DNA from: Allopontixanthobacter sp034376665
Lineage (GTDB): Bacteria; Pseudomonadota; Alphaproteobacteria; Sphingomonadales; Sphingomonadaceae
Assembly: GCF_034376665.1 (NCBI RefSeq)
Contig: NZ_JAXMJI010000001.1
Span: forward strand, 1-64,000
Length of the DNA stretch: 64,000 nt
Direction: 5' to 3'
The translations under genes were made by a program, and so were the position numbers. The notes under the pieces are model-generated. The model saw nothing but the letters and a program-made list of their open reading frames with translations, did not search any database and had not been told where the DNA came from. The first letter of the stretch is position 1. Every line of letters begins with the position of its first letter. Shown one piece after another: positions 37,732-46,995 of the stretch.

Positions 37732-37988
37732 TTTGAACTCCAAGGTTTAGCCTCACGGCGCTATCGCCGCGGACCCTGGAAACGGGCGCACCATGGCTTG
37801 GTTTCATGAACCTGAAACAACAAGAACTCTGTGACATGTACGCAACATTGTTACCGACGGACCGTGCATTTGCAAAGACCAACGACCTAACCTTGCTCTA
37901 ACATGAACTGCTCCGGCTGAGATTTTACCCATTCGTGGTTTCAAGCAATTCTTTGCCATGTGCCTGCCGGGAACCTATATGCGCGCTC

Positions 37989-39224
37989 ATGGCCGACACA
38001 GCACTCATGAGTATTCCCGGACAAGTCGATCCCGTTCCCGTTGCGCGCAGCATTACCCCGCGCGCCGATGGACGCATCGATTTGCTTGGACTGCCCAAGG
38101 CGCGCATCGCGGAACTGTTTGCGCAAGCCGGGCTGGATGCCAAGCAGGCGAAGCTGCGTTCAAAACAGGTGTACCACTGGCTGTATCACCGCGGCGCCAC
38201 AGATTTCGGCGCGATGACCGATATCGCCAAGACCATGCAGCCATGGCTGGCGGAGCGGTTCGTTGTCGGCCGGCCCAATATCGTCGAAGCCCAGCATTCC
38301 TCGGACGGGACACGCAAATGGCTGCTGCAGACCGACGACGGTCATGATTACGAGATGGTCTTCATCCCCGATGCGGACCGCGGCACGTTATGCGTGTCGA
38401 GCCAGGTCGGCTGCACGTTGAACTGCACTTTCTGCCATACCGGAACCATGCGCCTGGTCCGGAACCTGACGCCCGGCGAAATTGTCGGGCAGGTGATGCT
38501 CGCACGCGACGCGCTCGGCGAATGGCCGAAAGGCCGGATGGACATTTCCGAAGTCGAGGACGAGACAGAATACCGCGCCGACGGCCGCCTGCTGACGAAC
38601 ATCGTGATGATGGGAATGGGCGAACCGCTGTATAATTTCGACCATGTCCGCGACGCCTTGCAACTGGTGATGGACGGTGATGGGCTGGCCCTTTCGAAGC
38701 GGCGGATCACGCTTTCAACCAGCGGTGTCGTTCCGATGATGGCGCGCTGCGGCGAGGAAATCGGCGTCAATTTGGCCGTGTCGCTCCATGCGGTGACCAA
38801 GGAAGTGCGCGACGAGATCGTCCCGATCAACCGCAAATACGGGATCGACGAATTGCTCCGCGCCTGCTCGGATTATCCCGGCGCATCGAACGCCCGGCGG
38901 ATCACGTTCGAATATGTGATGCTGAAGGACAAGAATGACAGCGATCAGGACGCGCATGAACTGGTCCGCCTGCTCAAGCGCTACGACTTGCCGGCAAAGG
39001 TCAACCTGATCCCGTTCAATCCTTGGCCCGGCGCGCCTTATGAATGCTCCACGCCCGAGCGGATCCGCAGTTTTTCGAACATAGTCTTCGAAGCCGGGAT
39101 CAGCGCCCCGGTTCGCACCCCCCGTGGGCGCGACATCGATGCGGCCTGCGGCCAGTTGCGGACCAGCGCCGAGAAGAAATCGCGCGCCGAACGCGATCGT
39201 GAAGCCACGGCATCGGCTTCCTGA
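37989..39224 (+). CDS. rlmN: 23S rRNA/tRNA adenine-C2 methyltransferase RlmN
   Basis: RlmN is a radical-SAM enzyme that methylates C2 of A2503 in 23S rRNA and A37 in some tRNAs. The 411-residue protein shows the cluster motif C142-X3-C146-X2-C149 (GCTLNCTFCHTGT), NIVMMGMGEPLYNFD, RRITLSTSGVVPMM, VSLHAVTKEVRDEIVPINRKY and the late catalytic cysteine region EAGISAPVRTPRGRDIDAACGQL. Two near starts exist (37989 and 38007); I chose the first. No operon partner. Confidence 0.95.
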   Translation: MADTALMSIPGQVDPVPVARSITPRADGRIDLLGLPKARIAELFAQAGLDAKQAKLRSKQVYHWLYHRGATDFGAMTDIAKTMQPWLAERFVVGRPNIVEAQHSSDGTRKWLLQTDDGHDYEMVFIPDADRGTLCVSSQVGCTLNCTFCHTGTMRLVRNLTPGEIVGQVMLARDALGEWPKGRMDISEVEDETEYRADGRLLTNIVMMGMGEPLYNFDHVRDALQLVMDGDGLALSKRRITLSTSGVVPMMARCGEEIGVNLAVSLHAVTKEVRDEIVPINRKYGIDELLRACSDYPGASNARRITFEYVMLKDKNDSDQDAHELVRLLKRYDLPAKVNLIPFNPWPGAPYECSTPERIRSFSNIVFEAGISAPVRTPRGRDIDAACGQLRTSAEKKSRAERDREATASAS

Positions 39225-39363
39225 CAGCTCAGCCTGTCTCCAAAAATGCACAATTCATGCGTGATTTGCCGTGAATCGTGCCCGTTCATCGGAGGTTGTG
39301 GACCGATCGCGAAAACTGGCGGTTATTCGGATAATCGCAACATCGCTTGAAAGGTGATTCACA

Positions 39364-39741
39364 ATGCGCGTATTTTTCCTCGCAATTGCCGCCGCCTCGC
39401 TGGCCGTTCCGGCCGCGCCGGTTCTGGCAGACCCGCCGCCCCATGCCAAAGCCTATGGCAAGCGGGCGAAAGATTATGAGCGCCGCTATGACGACCGCGG
39501 TCGGTATTACCGGCCGCGACGCCTCACGCGCAGCGACCGGATGTGGCGCGGCGACGATGGGCGGTATTACTGCCGGCGCGATAACGGTACGACAGGTCTA
39601 GTGATCGGAGCCGGTGTCGGTGCGCTCGCTGGCCATGAAATCGCTGGTCGCGGTGACCGCACGATCGGCGCCATTATTGGCGCTGTCGGTGGGGGTTTGA
39701 TCGGCCGCGAGATTGATCGCGGCAATCTGAACTGCCGCTAA
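39364..39741 (+). CDS. Small glycine-zipper 2TM-domain exported protein
   Basis: A 125-residue exported protein. The signal peptide (MRVFFLAIAAASLAVPAAPVLA) is followed by an arginine/tyrosine-rich segment (RRYDDRGRYYRPRRLTRSD, YYCRRDN) and a glycine zipper (GLVIGAGVGALAGHEIA, TIGAIIGAVGGGLIGREID) that probably forms one or two packed helices in the envelope. Proteins of this kind are widespread in sphingomonads with no assigned function. AAAGGTG precedes the ATG. A strong hairpin follows 20 bases after the stop. Confidence 0.83.
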   Translation: MRVFFLAIAAASLAVPAAPVLADPPPHAKAYGKRAKDYERRYDDRGRYYRPRRLTRSDRMWRGDDGRYYCRRDNGTTGLVIGAGVGALAGHEIAGRGDRTIGAIIGAVGGGLIGREIDRGNLNCR

Positions 39742-39761
39742 TAGGACTGCCGGACATAGTG

Positions 39762-39797
39762 CGGGCGCGCCGTCCATACGGATGGCGCGCCCGATTT
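39762..39797 (+). terminator. Hairpin terminator
   Basis: A 14-bp stem CGGGCGCGCCGTCC with GGATGGCGCGCCCG (one G-U), loop ATAC, followed by ATTTG. The T-run is short, so strength is uncertain. Confidence 0.65.
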
Positions 39798-39892
39798 GTG
39801 TCAGCTTGATTGATACTTCCCTAAGGCGGCCAGCTGTGGTCAAAGCAGCCCATGTCCTCGCTCGATAATTCTCCTCACCGAACGCGGGCCTG

Positions 39893-40657
39893 ATGCCCTT
39901 GCCAGCGGTTCTTATTACGGGCGCGGCCAAACGGATCGGGGCCGCAATGGCGCGGAAATTCGGCCACGCGGGCTGGCACGTGGTCATCCACTACGGAACC
40001 TCTGCAACACAGGCCGATGCGTTGGCGGCCACCCTGCCCTCCGCCGAAACTGTCAGGTGCGACCTCAGCGACGAAGTTGCCGCTGCGGACATGGTGAAGC
40101 GAATGGCTGAACGCCTGGACGACTGGCGGGCGCTGATCAACTCTGCGTCGATCTTCGTTCCCGACGATGCGACTTCCCTCGACCCTGAAACCAACCGGCG
40201 GGCAATGCAGATCAACGCCCGGACACCGGTAATGATGGCTCAGGCCTACCTGCGCCTTGCCCGGTCCCACGGTGGACGACGCGTGATCCAGGTGACGGAC
40301 CAGAAACTCGCCAACCCCAATCCCGACTTCTTCTCCTACACCATGAGCAAGCACGCTCTGGCCGCGACGGTACCGATGCTCGCGATGGCTGCAGCGCACG
40401 AGGACGACCGGATATACGGACTGGCGCCGGGTGCGATCCTGGCCAGCCATGACCAGACCGAGAGCGAAACCGAGGTGTCGCACCGGCTCAACCCGCTTCT
40501 TCGCAAGACGCGGGCGAGCGAGATGGCGGACGCCGCCTTGTTTCTTGCCGAGGGGTGGCTGGCGAGCGGAGAAACGCTGTTCATCGACAGCGGACAACAT
40601 CTCCTCGCCCAGCCCCGCGACGTGATTTATCTGGCCCGCCAAGGGCCAAGCGCATGA
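39893..40657 (+). CDS. SDR-family oxidoreductase, pteridine-reductase/FolM-like
   Basis: A 254-residue short-chain dehydrogenase. The nucleotide motif is LITGAAKRIGAAMARKF, the ALINSASIF motif replaces NNAG, and the catalytic YxxxK is YTMSK in FFSYTMSKHALAATV. The arginine after TGAAKR and the altered NNAG are typical of pteridine reductases/FolM dihydromonapterin reductases, which favours a pterin substrate and NADPH; this is inference. It is the first gene of an operon: its stop overlaps the next start (ATGA). Confidence 0.8.
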   Translation: MPLPAVLITGAAKRIGAAMARKFGHAGWHVVIHYGTSATQADALAATLPSAETVRCDLSDEVAAADMVKRMAERLDDWRALINSASIFVPDDATSLDPETNRRAMQINARTPVMMAQAYLRLARSHGGRRVIQVTDQKLANPNPDFFSYTMSKHALAATVPMLAMAAAHEDDRIYGLAPGAILASHDQTESETEVSHRLNPLLRKTRASEMADAALFLAEGWLASGETLFIDSGQHLLAQPRDVIYLARQGPSA

Positions 40658-41316
40658 AACGCCACTTTCTTTCGACGCGGCTGTGGCACTGGCTTAACCT
40701 GGTGTGCCTGATTGTCCTGTTCATGTCCGGCCTCAATATTTCCAACGCGCACCGCTATCTTTACTGGGGCGATTGGGGTTTCTCGCCCGAGCAGGCGTGG
40801 TTGGCCGTGCCGCGGTTTCCCGGCTGGGCGACCATTCCAGACTATTACAGCCTCGCCGCGGCACGCGATTGGCATATCCTGATGGCATGGCCGTTTGCCT
40901 TCGGACTGCTGTTCATGTGGGCCGCGATGCTGGTCAACCGACATTTCTGGCGCGATCTTCGAACCAGCCCTCGGGAATGGCGCCCTCAGTCAATCAGATC
41001 GGATATCGCAAGACACCTGAAACTCGATTTTCGTCACGGTCCGGGCAAATACAACTTCCTGCAGAAAGCCGCCTACGGCGTGGTTTACGCAGTCCTCCTG
41101 CCGGGGATGATCTTTTCAGGCCTGGCCATCAGCCCCGGTTTCGAATCCGCCGCACCGTGGCTGGTCGATGCATTCGGCGGAAGGCAAAGCGCCCGATCAG
41201 TTCACTTCATCCTGGCATGGGCTATCTTCGCGTTTCTGGTGGTCCACATCGCTCTGGTCCTGCTGTCGGATCCGGTCCGCCAGATCCGCGACATGATCAC
41301 CGGAGGCAAAGCATGA
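40654..41316 (+). CDS. Membrane cytochrome b561-type protein
   Basis: A 220-residue inner-membrane cytochrome b with four hydrophobic helices. Candidate haem-ligand histidines are in STRLWHWLNL, AARDWHILMAW, SARSVHFILAW and FLVVHIALVL. Such proteins hand electrons between quinol and a periplasmic oxidoreductase. The next gene, overlapping by four bases, is a molybdopterin oxidoreductase, so the pair looks like a membrane anchor plus catalytic subunit, similar in idea to MsrQ-MsrP, although the cytochrome is of the b561/nickel-type rather than MsrQ sequence. Confidence 0.85.
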   Translation: MKRHFLSTRLWHWLNLVCLIVLFMSGLNISNAHRYLYWGDWGFSPEQAWLAVPRFPGWATIPDYYSLAAARDWHILMAWPFAFGLLFMWAAMLVNRHFWRDLRTSPREWRPQSIRSDIARHLKLDFRHGPGKYNFLQKAAYGVVYAVLLPGMIFSGLAISPGFESAAPWLVDAFGGRQSARSVHFILAWAIFAFLVVHIALVLLSDPVRQIRDMITGGKA

Positions 41317-42053
41317 AGCGCCGCGCGCTGCTCGCCGGATTGGGCGCAATGTTCGTCGGCGCCTGCTCCAAGGTTGCCAATTCGACCGCCGGTTCGTCCC
41401 TGCTGTCGGCCGCTGAGGACTGGCACCGCAAGGCCCATCGGGCGCTGTCGAACCGAACGGCATTGGTGCGGGAATACGCCAAGTCAGCCATCTCACCCGA
41501 TTTCCGCGGCAATGGATCGCTGAGCGTCGATACCGACGCGTATCGCCGGCACGTAGTGGAGGGCTTCAAAAACTGGCGGCTCGAAGTCGGCGGATTGGTC
41601 GCGAATCCGTTGTCGCTCTCGCTCGAAGACTTGCGCGCATTGCCCCAGCGGACGCAAATCACCCGCCACGACTGCGTTGAGGGGTGGAGCGCGATCGGCG
41701 AGTGGACCGGTCCGCAGCTCTCCGCCGTTCTGGAAGCTGCCGGTATCAGCGAAGATGCGAATTTCATCGTTTTCCGCTGCGCCGACACTCTGGGCGGCCA
41801 CAAATATTACGAGAGTGTCGACATGGTCGACGCGATGCACCCGCAGACAATTATCGCACACCTTCTGAACGGCGAGAGCCTGCCGATCAAGAACGGTGCT
41901 CCTCTGCGGATGCGGATCGAAAGGCAGCTCGGCTACAAACATCCAAAGTATCTGACAGCGATCGAGGCCGTTGCCAGCCTCGACGAGATTGGCCTCGGCC
42001 AGGGCGGCTATTGGGAAGATCACCACGGCTATCAATGGTACGCCGGCATCTGA
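41313..42053 (+). CDS. Molybdopterin-dependent oxidoreductase (sulfite-oxidase fold)
   Basis: A 246-residue enzyme with the sulfite-oxidase molybdopterin fold. The N-terminus MKRRALLAGLGAMFVGAC looks like a twin-arginine signal ending in a lipobox, so the protein is probably folded before export and may be lipid-anchored. The molybdenum-ligand cysteine is in TRHDCVEGWSAIGEWTG; NGAPLRMRIERQLGYKHPKYL is the family end-motif. Substrate is unknown; YedY/MsrP relatives reduce methionine sulfoxide or S-/N-oxides. It is the last gene of the SDR-cytochrome b-oxidoreductase operon and is followed by a terminator. Confidence 0.86.
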   Translation: MKRRALLAGLGAMFVGACSKVANSTAGSSLLSAAEDWHRKAHRALSNRTALVREYAKSAISPDFRGNGSLSVDTDAYRRHVVEGFKNWRLEVGGLVANPLSLSLEDLRALPQRTQITRHDCVEGWSAIGEWTGPQLSAVLEAAGISEDANFIVFRCADTLGGHKYYESVDMVDAMHPQTIIAHLLNGESLPIKNGAPLRMRIERQLGYKHPKYLTAIEAVASLDEIGLGQGGYWEDHHGYQWYAGI

Positions 42054-42085
42054 TTGACAAAATTGATCGTCGCGCTCGGAAAGTT

Positions 42086-42115
42086 CCGTATGTCCCGGTT
42101 GCAACATACGGTTTT
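42086..42115 (+). terminator. Rho-independent terminator
   Basis: CCGTATGT pairs with ACATACGG around a 10-base loop and is followed by TTTT, 32 bases after the oxidoreductase stop. Confidence 0.75.
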
Positions 42116-42237
42116 CCGGGTAAATTCCCTGCGAGCTAATCCTGACAACAAGTCCCGCCCCTAAGCCCCCTAAGTAACCATCGTCTAATCCCAGACGAAT
42201 TTCCGAAGTTATTCAACACTGGATAGAACGGAGCACG

Positions 42238-43503
42238 ATGAGCAAGGCACTGATCGCGAAGTTTCTTGGCCGGACGGTCAAGCAGGGCACATTGGCAGTT
42301 TCCTTCGCCGGCGGCGAGACAATGACCTTCGGCACACCCGCACCGGAATTTCCTGACGTCGCGATCCGGTTCACCGACCACCGGGTATTACGCGACATCC
42401 TGCTCGATCCCCGGATCGGTGCGGGCGAAGCGTTCATGGACGGGCGGCTGGTGATAGAACAGGGCGACGTGATGGCCCTGGTCCAGTTGCTTCGGGCCAA
42501 CCAGCCATGGGACCGCGGCGGCGAATTGCGCCCACCAAGCCTGACCCGGAAAATCTCGAATTTCGTCGGCTCCGCGCGCCAGTCGGTCAACGGCAGGATC
42601 GGAGCGCGGCGAAATGTTGCCCATCATTACGACATCGGGAACGATCTCTACCGTCTGATGCTGGATGCCGACCATATGCAGTATAGCTGCGCCTACTGGC
42701 CGCGGGGCGGCATGACCCTGGACGAGGCTCAGGAAGCCAAGCTGGCCCATATCGCCGCCAAGCTGGCCCTTCAGCCGGGCTTGCGCGTGCTGGACATCGG
42801 TTGCGGCTGGGGCGGAATGGCAATCTACCTTGCGCAGAATTTCGACGTCAGCGTGACGGGGATCACCCTGAGCAAGGAACAGCTGGCGTTGGCGGAAATC
42901 AGGGCGGCCGAAGCGGGCGTTAGCGATGATGTGAAGTTTGAACTCGCGGATTACCGTGATCTTCCGGCCCGCGGCATCCATTACGACCGAATTGTCTCGG
43001 TCGGCATGTTCGAGCATGTCGGCAGGCCGCAATTCCCCACATTCTTTCGCTGCGCCGCCAATCTGCTGACCGATGACGGTGTGATGCTGCTCCATACCAT
43101 CGGCCGGATGGGTGGGCCGGGTTCGACCGACGCCTTCACCCGCAAGTACATTTTCCCCGGCGGCTATATACCGGCGCTGAGCGAAACTCTTGCCGCCAGC
43201 GAGAAGGCCCGTCTTATCGCAGCCGATACCGAGATGCTCCGGCTGCATTATGCCAGGACCCTTCGCCAGTGGTATGCCCGCTGCCAGCAGCACCGCGAGG
43301 CCATTATCGCGATGTACGACCAGCGCTTCTTCAACATGTGGACCTTCTATCTGGCCGGCGCGACGGCGGCCTTCGAAAGCGGCGGAATGTGCAATTACCA
43401 GATCCAGTTCACACGTAGCCGGCACGCACTGCCGCTGACCCGGGACTATATCGGCACGGCCGAGCGGGAATTGCTGTCCGGTTTGACATCCCCTCCGGTT
43501 TGA
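42238..43503 (+). CDS. cfa: Cyclopropane-fatty-acyl-phospholipid synthase
   Basis: This 421-residue enzyme uses S-adenosylmethionine to add a methylene bridge to unsaturated membrane acyl chains, a stress and stationary-phase adaptation. Motifs are AHHYDIGNDLYRLML, MQYSCAYW, LRVLDIGCGWGGMAIYLAQ, VTGITLSKEQ, IVSVGMFEHVG and a C-terminal YQIQFTRSRHALPLTRDY. Length is normal. ACGGAGC lies just before the ATG. It is flanked by the terminator upstream and argG 72 bases downstream. Confidence 0.94.
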   Translation: MSKALIAKFLGRTVKQGTLAVSFAGGETMTFGTPAPEFPDVAIRFTDHRVLRDILLDPRIGAGEAFMDGRLVIEQGDVMALVQLLRANQPWDRGGELRPPSLTRKISNFVGSARQSVNGRIGARRNVAHHYDIGNDLYRLMLDADHMQYSCAYWPRGGMTLDEAQEAKLAHIAAKLALQPGLRVLDIGCGWGGMAIYLAQNFDVSVTGITLSKEQLALAEIRAAEAGVSDDVKFELADYRDLPARGIHYDRIVSVGMFEHVGRPQFPTFFRCAANLLTDDGVMLLHTIGRMGGPGSTDAFTRKYIFPGGYIPALSETLAASEKARLIAADTEMLRLHYARTLRQWYARCQQHREAIIAMYDQRFFNMWTFYLAGATAAFESGGMCNYQIQFTRSRHALPLTRDYIGTAERELLSGLTSPPV

Positions 43504-43575
43504 CTCCGCCATTGTGAAGACCGTCCGCGCCTGATAGGCGCGCCGCGAATTCGCCGCAGGAGCCGTTCCCGAACC

Positions 43576-44790
<1,215 letters not shown>

Positions 44791-44811
44791 TTTCTGCGAC
44801 GAAGCGTTGAC

Positions 44812-44855
44812 TTATACACACTTGTCCACTGCGGAATCCGCTTGCAGTGGATAAC
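44812..44855. promoter_or_regulatory. Two inverted DnaA-box-like sites around a hairpin
   Basis: TTATACACA (44812-44820, + strand) matches the DnaA consensus TTATNCACA exactly. AGTGGATAA (44846-44854) is TTATCCACT on the minus strand, 8 of 9. Between them TCCACTGC and GCAGTGGA form an 8-bp hairpin (44826-44853) that could serve as the argG terminator, though without a T-run. Confidence 0.35.
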
Positions 44856-44859
44856 TCGC

Positions 44860-45380
44860 TTGCCCGACTCGGTGATCGGGAGCAGTCTCAAGTCATCGGA
44901 AAGGCAAGAAAGCTTCTCTGGTAGACGGTTTAACGACTTGAAATCAGAAGAGAATTCAAACTTTTCCGGCGTAGTGGCGTCTGTCCACGCGGTCCAGGAG
45001 GGCTTTTCGCAAAGGGTTTCGGCCCGGAGCTGAGAAGACCGATGATCGGAACGCGAAAGTAGCGTCACTACGGGCCGGTTGGTCCGGCCAGGGAATGAAA
45101 GAGTTGCAGGCGCTTCGGCAAATGCAGTTTCTCGAAGGAACTGGCCACCAAGGATCGAACGGTCTCGGAACCGGAAGGGAAAGGCAGCGATCTTCGGATC
45201 GACGCTGGAACCGGAAGGAACCGGATGCCGGCGCGAGCACCGGTGACGAAGCCAACGATTGCCCGGATCTTCGGATGCGGTGCGAACGGGAAGCGGAACA
45301 CCGGCCGCCAAGTCCTTTTTCGGAAGGCCACGCGCAGGTAAGAGTGGGGTCGGCAGCAATGCCGGCCCCATTTGCTTTTT
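44860..45380 (+). ncRNA. Candidate ~500-nt structured noncoding RNA
   Basis: The 850-base gap after argG has no plausible protein on either strand, yet its + strand ends in an excellent intrinsic terminator at 45346. Within it are stable RNA-like hairpins: GGCCGG-TTGGT-CCGGCC (45074-45090), CGATC-TTCG-GATCG inside a CAGCG...CGCTG stem (45184-45206), CGGATC-TTCG-GATGCGG (45263-45282), and TTGAA...TTCAA (44938-44958). UUCG tetraloops are a frequent mark of structured RNAs. Purine-rich GGAACCGGAAGG units recur (about 45168, 45207, 45215). It lacks the alanine-rich tag and CCA end expected of tmRNA, and the conserved core of RNase P RNA. The 5' end is uncertain. Confidence 0.42.
45346..45380 (+). 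terminator. Rho-independent terminator with GNRA loop
   Basis: A 10-bp stem GGGGTCGGCA with TGCCGGCCCC (one G-U), loop GCAA, followed by ATTTGCTTTTT. It points in the + direction, although no + strand protein gene ends upstream within 550 bases. Confidence 0.85.
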
Positions 45381-45643
45381 GCGGCCCGATCATTTGCGCT
45401 TTCATCTCCCCGCAACACCCCCAACCCAACATAGCCGCCGCGCCGCACCCCCTGCCTACAAAATGTAGCGCGACTCGGGAAAGCGGGCACAATGTTCATG
45501 CGCATTTTTGGCGGTGTAGGACAGGCGCTTCGGGCAATTCGCGGCCCAAACAATGGTTAATTTCGGTTCATCCGCGACCAGTTGAGCCGCTTTCGGGATG
45601 AGCACCCCGCACTGGGGTGTCGCCGCAACAAACCTCCGCGTAA
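45381..45643. other. Intergenic region with no recognised gene
   Basis: Nothing convincing is encoded here. A short frame (45492-45560) would give a 22-residue basic peptide, and a small hairpin CACCCC-GCACT-GGGGTG (45603-45619) lies about 25 bases before the RlpA start, possibly part of its 5' leader. Confidence 0.5.
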
Positions 45644-46204
45644 ATGGTTCCCACCATGATTACGCCACATTTCCGCCCTCGCCGCCTGCCGGTCCGGTCC
45701 TTCCTGCTGGCCGCCGCGCTGATCCTGCCGGCGGCTTCGGGCGGTCCTGCGCTGGCGGACGAAAGCGCCGAGCTGGTGCGCGCGCAGCAGGCCGAATTCG
45801 CCGCATCCTTTGCCGCGCTGCCCGCTCCGGTGCGCAAGTTCGACACCCCGGCCGGCGCGGTGGACATCACCGCGATGCCCGCTCCGGCAGAGCCCGCCCC
45901 GACGCTGCGCACCCTCGGCAGCGGCGTCGCGAGCTATTACGGCAAGAAATTCGCCGGCCGCCGCACCGCCAGCGGCGAGGCGTTCAACCCGCAGCACCTC
46001 ACTGCCGCGCACAAGACGTTGCCCTTCGGCACCAAGGTCCTGGTGACCAACCCGCGCACCGGCCAGTCCGTCACCGTGCGGATCAACGACCGCGGCCCCT
46101 ATTCCCACGGCCGCAGCATCGATCTGTCGCGCGCCGCGGCAGAGCAGATCGGCATCGTCGCCCGGGGCCACGGCACCGTCGAAATGGCCGTCATCGAAGG
46201 CTAA
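45644..46204 (+). CDS. rlpA: RlpA-family septal ring lytic transglycosylase
   Basis: A 186-residue exported protein. After a basic start and hydrophobic signal (VRSFLLAAALILPAASGGPALAD) and an alanine/proline-rich linker comes the double-psi beta-barrel domain: GVASYYGKKFAGRRTASGE, AAHKTLPFGTKVLVTNPRTG and VRINDRGPYSHGRSIDLSRAAA. RlpA enzymes cleave denuded glycan strands and bind septal peptidoglycan; no SPOR domain is present here. The start is unclear between ATG 45644 and ATG 45656, both without a good ribosome site. It contains no lipobox cysteine. Confidence 0.87.
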   Translation: MVPTMITPHFRPRRLPVRSFLLAAALILPAASGGPALADESAELVRAQQAEFAASFAALPAPVRKFDTPAGAVDITAMPAPAEPAPTLRTLGSGVASYYGKKFAGRRTASGEAFNPQHLTAAHKTLPFGTKVLVTNPRTGQSVTVRINDRGPYSHGRSIDLSRAAAEQIGIVARGHGTVEMAVIEG

Positions 46205-46247
46205 GCCGCCTTCCCCCGCGCCTTCGCCCCGCGCCTAAGCCAAAACC

Positions 46248-46736
46248 TTACTTCTGCAATTGCCCCCGGATCGCTCCGCTTGGATGCGCGGAATTGTGCA
46301 CATTGACGTAGTAATCGCCCGGCCGGTCCGCAATGCGATCGAGCAGCTTCGTGTCCGTCTCCACGCAGGTTTCGTTCTTGGTGCCGGTGACGGAAATGGT
46401 GATCACCGGCGGCCCGTCCGTCCCGGCCTTCCCCTCGTGAATATGCGCCGCAGTGGCCGCGGCGATATTGCCGACCGACAATTCATAGCAGAACTGCCCC
46501 TCGGTCAGTTTGAGCGCGGCGGCGAGATCGCCGTAGCCATCCTTGTCCCCGCCCGCAGTTTCCGCCGCGCCGCCGAGATCGGCGAACAGATAGATCACCT
46601 CGGGCGGCGGGATATCCTGTGCCACGGCCCCCACACCGACACCGGCACCGGCCCCGATACCGGCCAGCGCAGCGGCCACCAGTCCGGCAAACGCCCCGGT
46701 CCTCCGCGCGCAAACTCCGATCGATCGTAGCTTCAT
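46248..46736 (-). CDS. CHRD domain-containing secreted protein
   Basis: A 162-residue exported protein. A signal region of about 40 residues, rich in G/A, precedes a CHRD domain: YGDLAAALKLTEGQFCYELSV, AAHIHEGKAGTDGPPVITI, DYYVNVHNSAHPSGAIRGQL. CHRD domains occur in chordin and in many bacterial secreted proteins with an unclear role. Two cysteines (FCYEL, ETCVETD) may form a disulphide. The start at 46736 is preferred over 46748 because GGAGG lies seven bases upstream. Confidence 0.87.
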   Translation of the reverse strand: MKLRSIGVCARRTGAFAGLVAAALAGIGAGAGVGVGAVAQDIPPPEVIYLFADLGGAAETAGGDKDGYGDLAAALKLTEGQFCYELSVGNIAAATAAHIHEGKAGTDGPPVITISVTGTKNETCVETDTKLLDRIADRPGDYYVNVHNSAHPSGAIRGQLQK

Positions 46737-46995
46737 CGCATCCTCCATCGTGCTGCAGGGCGGGCCAAATGCCGCCCCCGCTCCGAAAAATTACGCCTCC
46801 GCAGGCTGGCTGGCAAGCACTTCCCCCCGCGCGGGCAAGGGAGCCAGGGTGACAAAGGTGACACATCCTACAAACAGTGTCCGCCCGCAAAACCGGCAGA
46901 GTTCCGCGCTGTCCGGGGGCGAGGGTGACAGTTTCGCCCTTCGGCAGAATTAAAATCCCCGCAAGGGCGCCGCGCAGCCTTGTTGTCCGCGCCGA

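Noticed and set aside
44860..45380. Two-piece tmRNA (alphaproteobacterial type) downstream of argG
   Set aside because: No alanine-ended tag, T-arm or CCA end could be found, although smpB lies 11 kb away.
45492..45560. 22-codon frame starting MFMRIFGGVGQALRAIRG
   Set aside because: It is curious (amphipathic, basic), but no good ribosome site precedes it and such short frames are frequent by chance; left as a remark only.
45095..45601. 168-codon frame on the + strand after argG
   Set aside because: It runs straight through the strong terminator at 45346, has no ribosome site and is low in family character.
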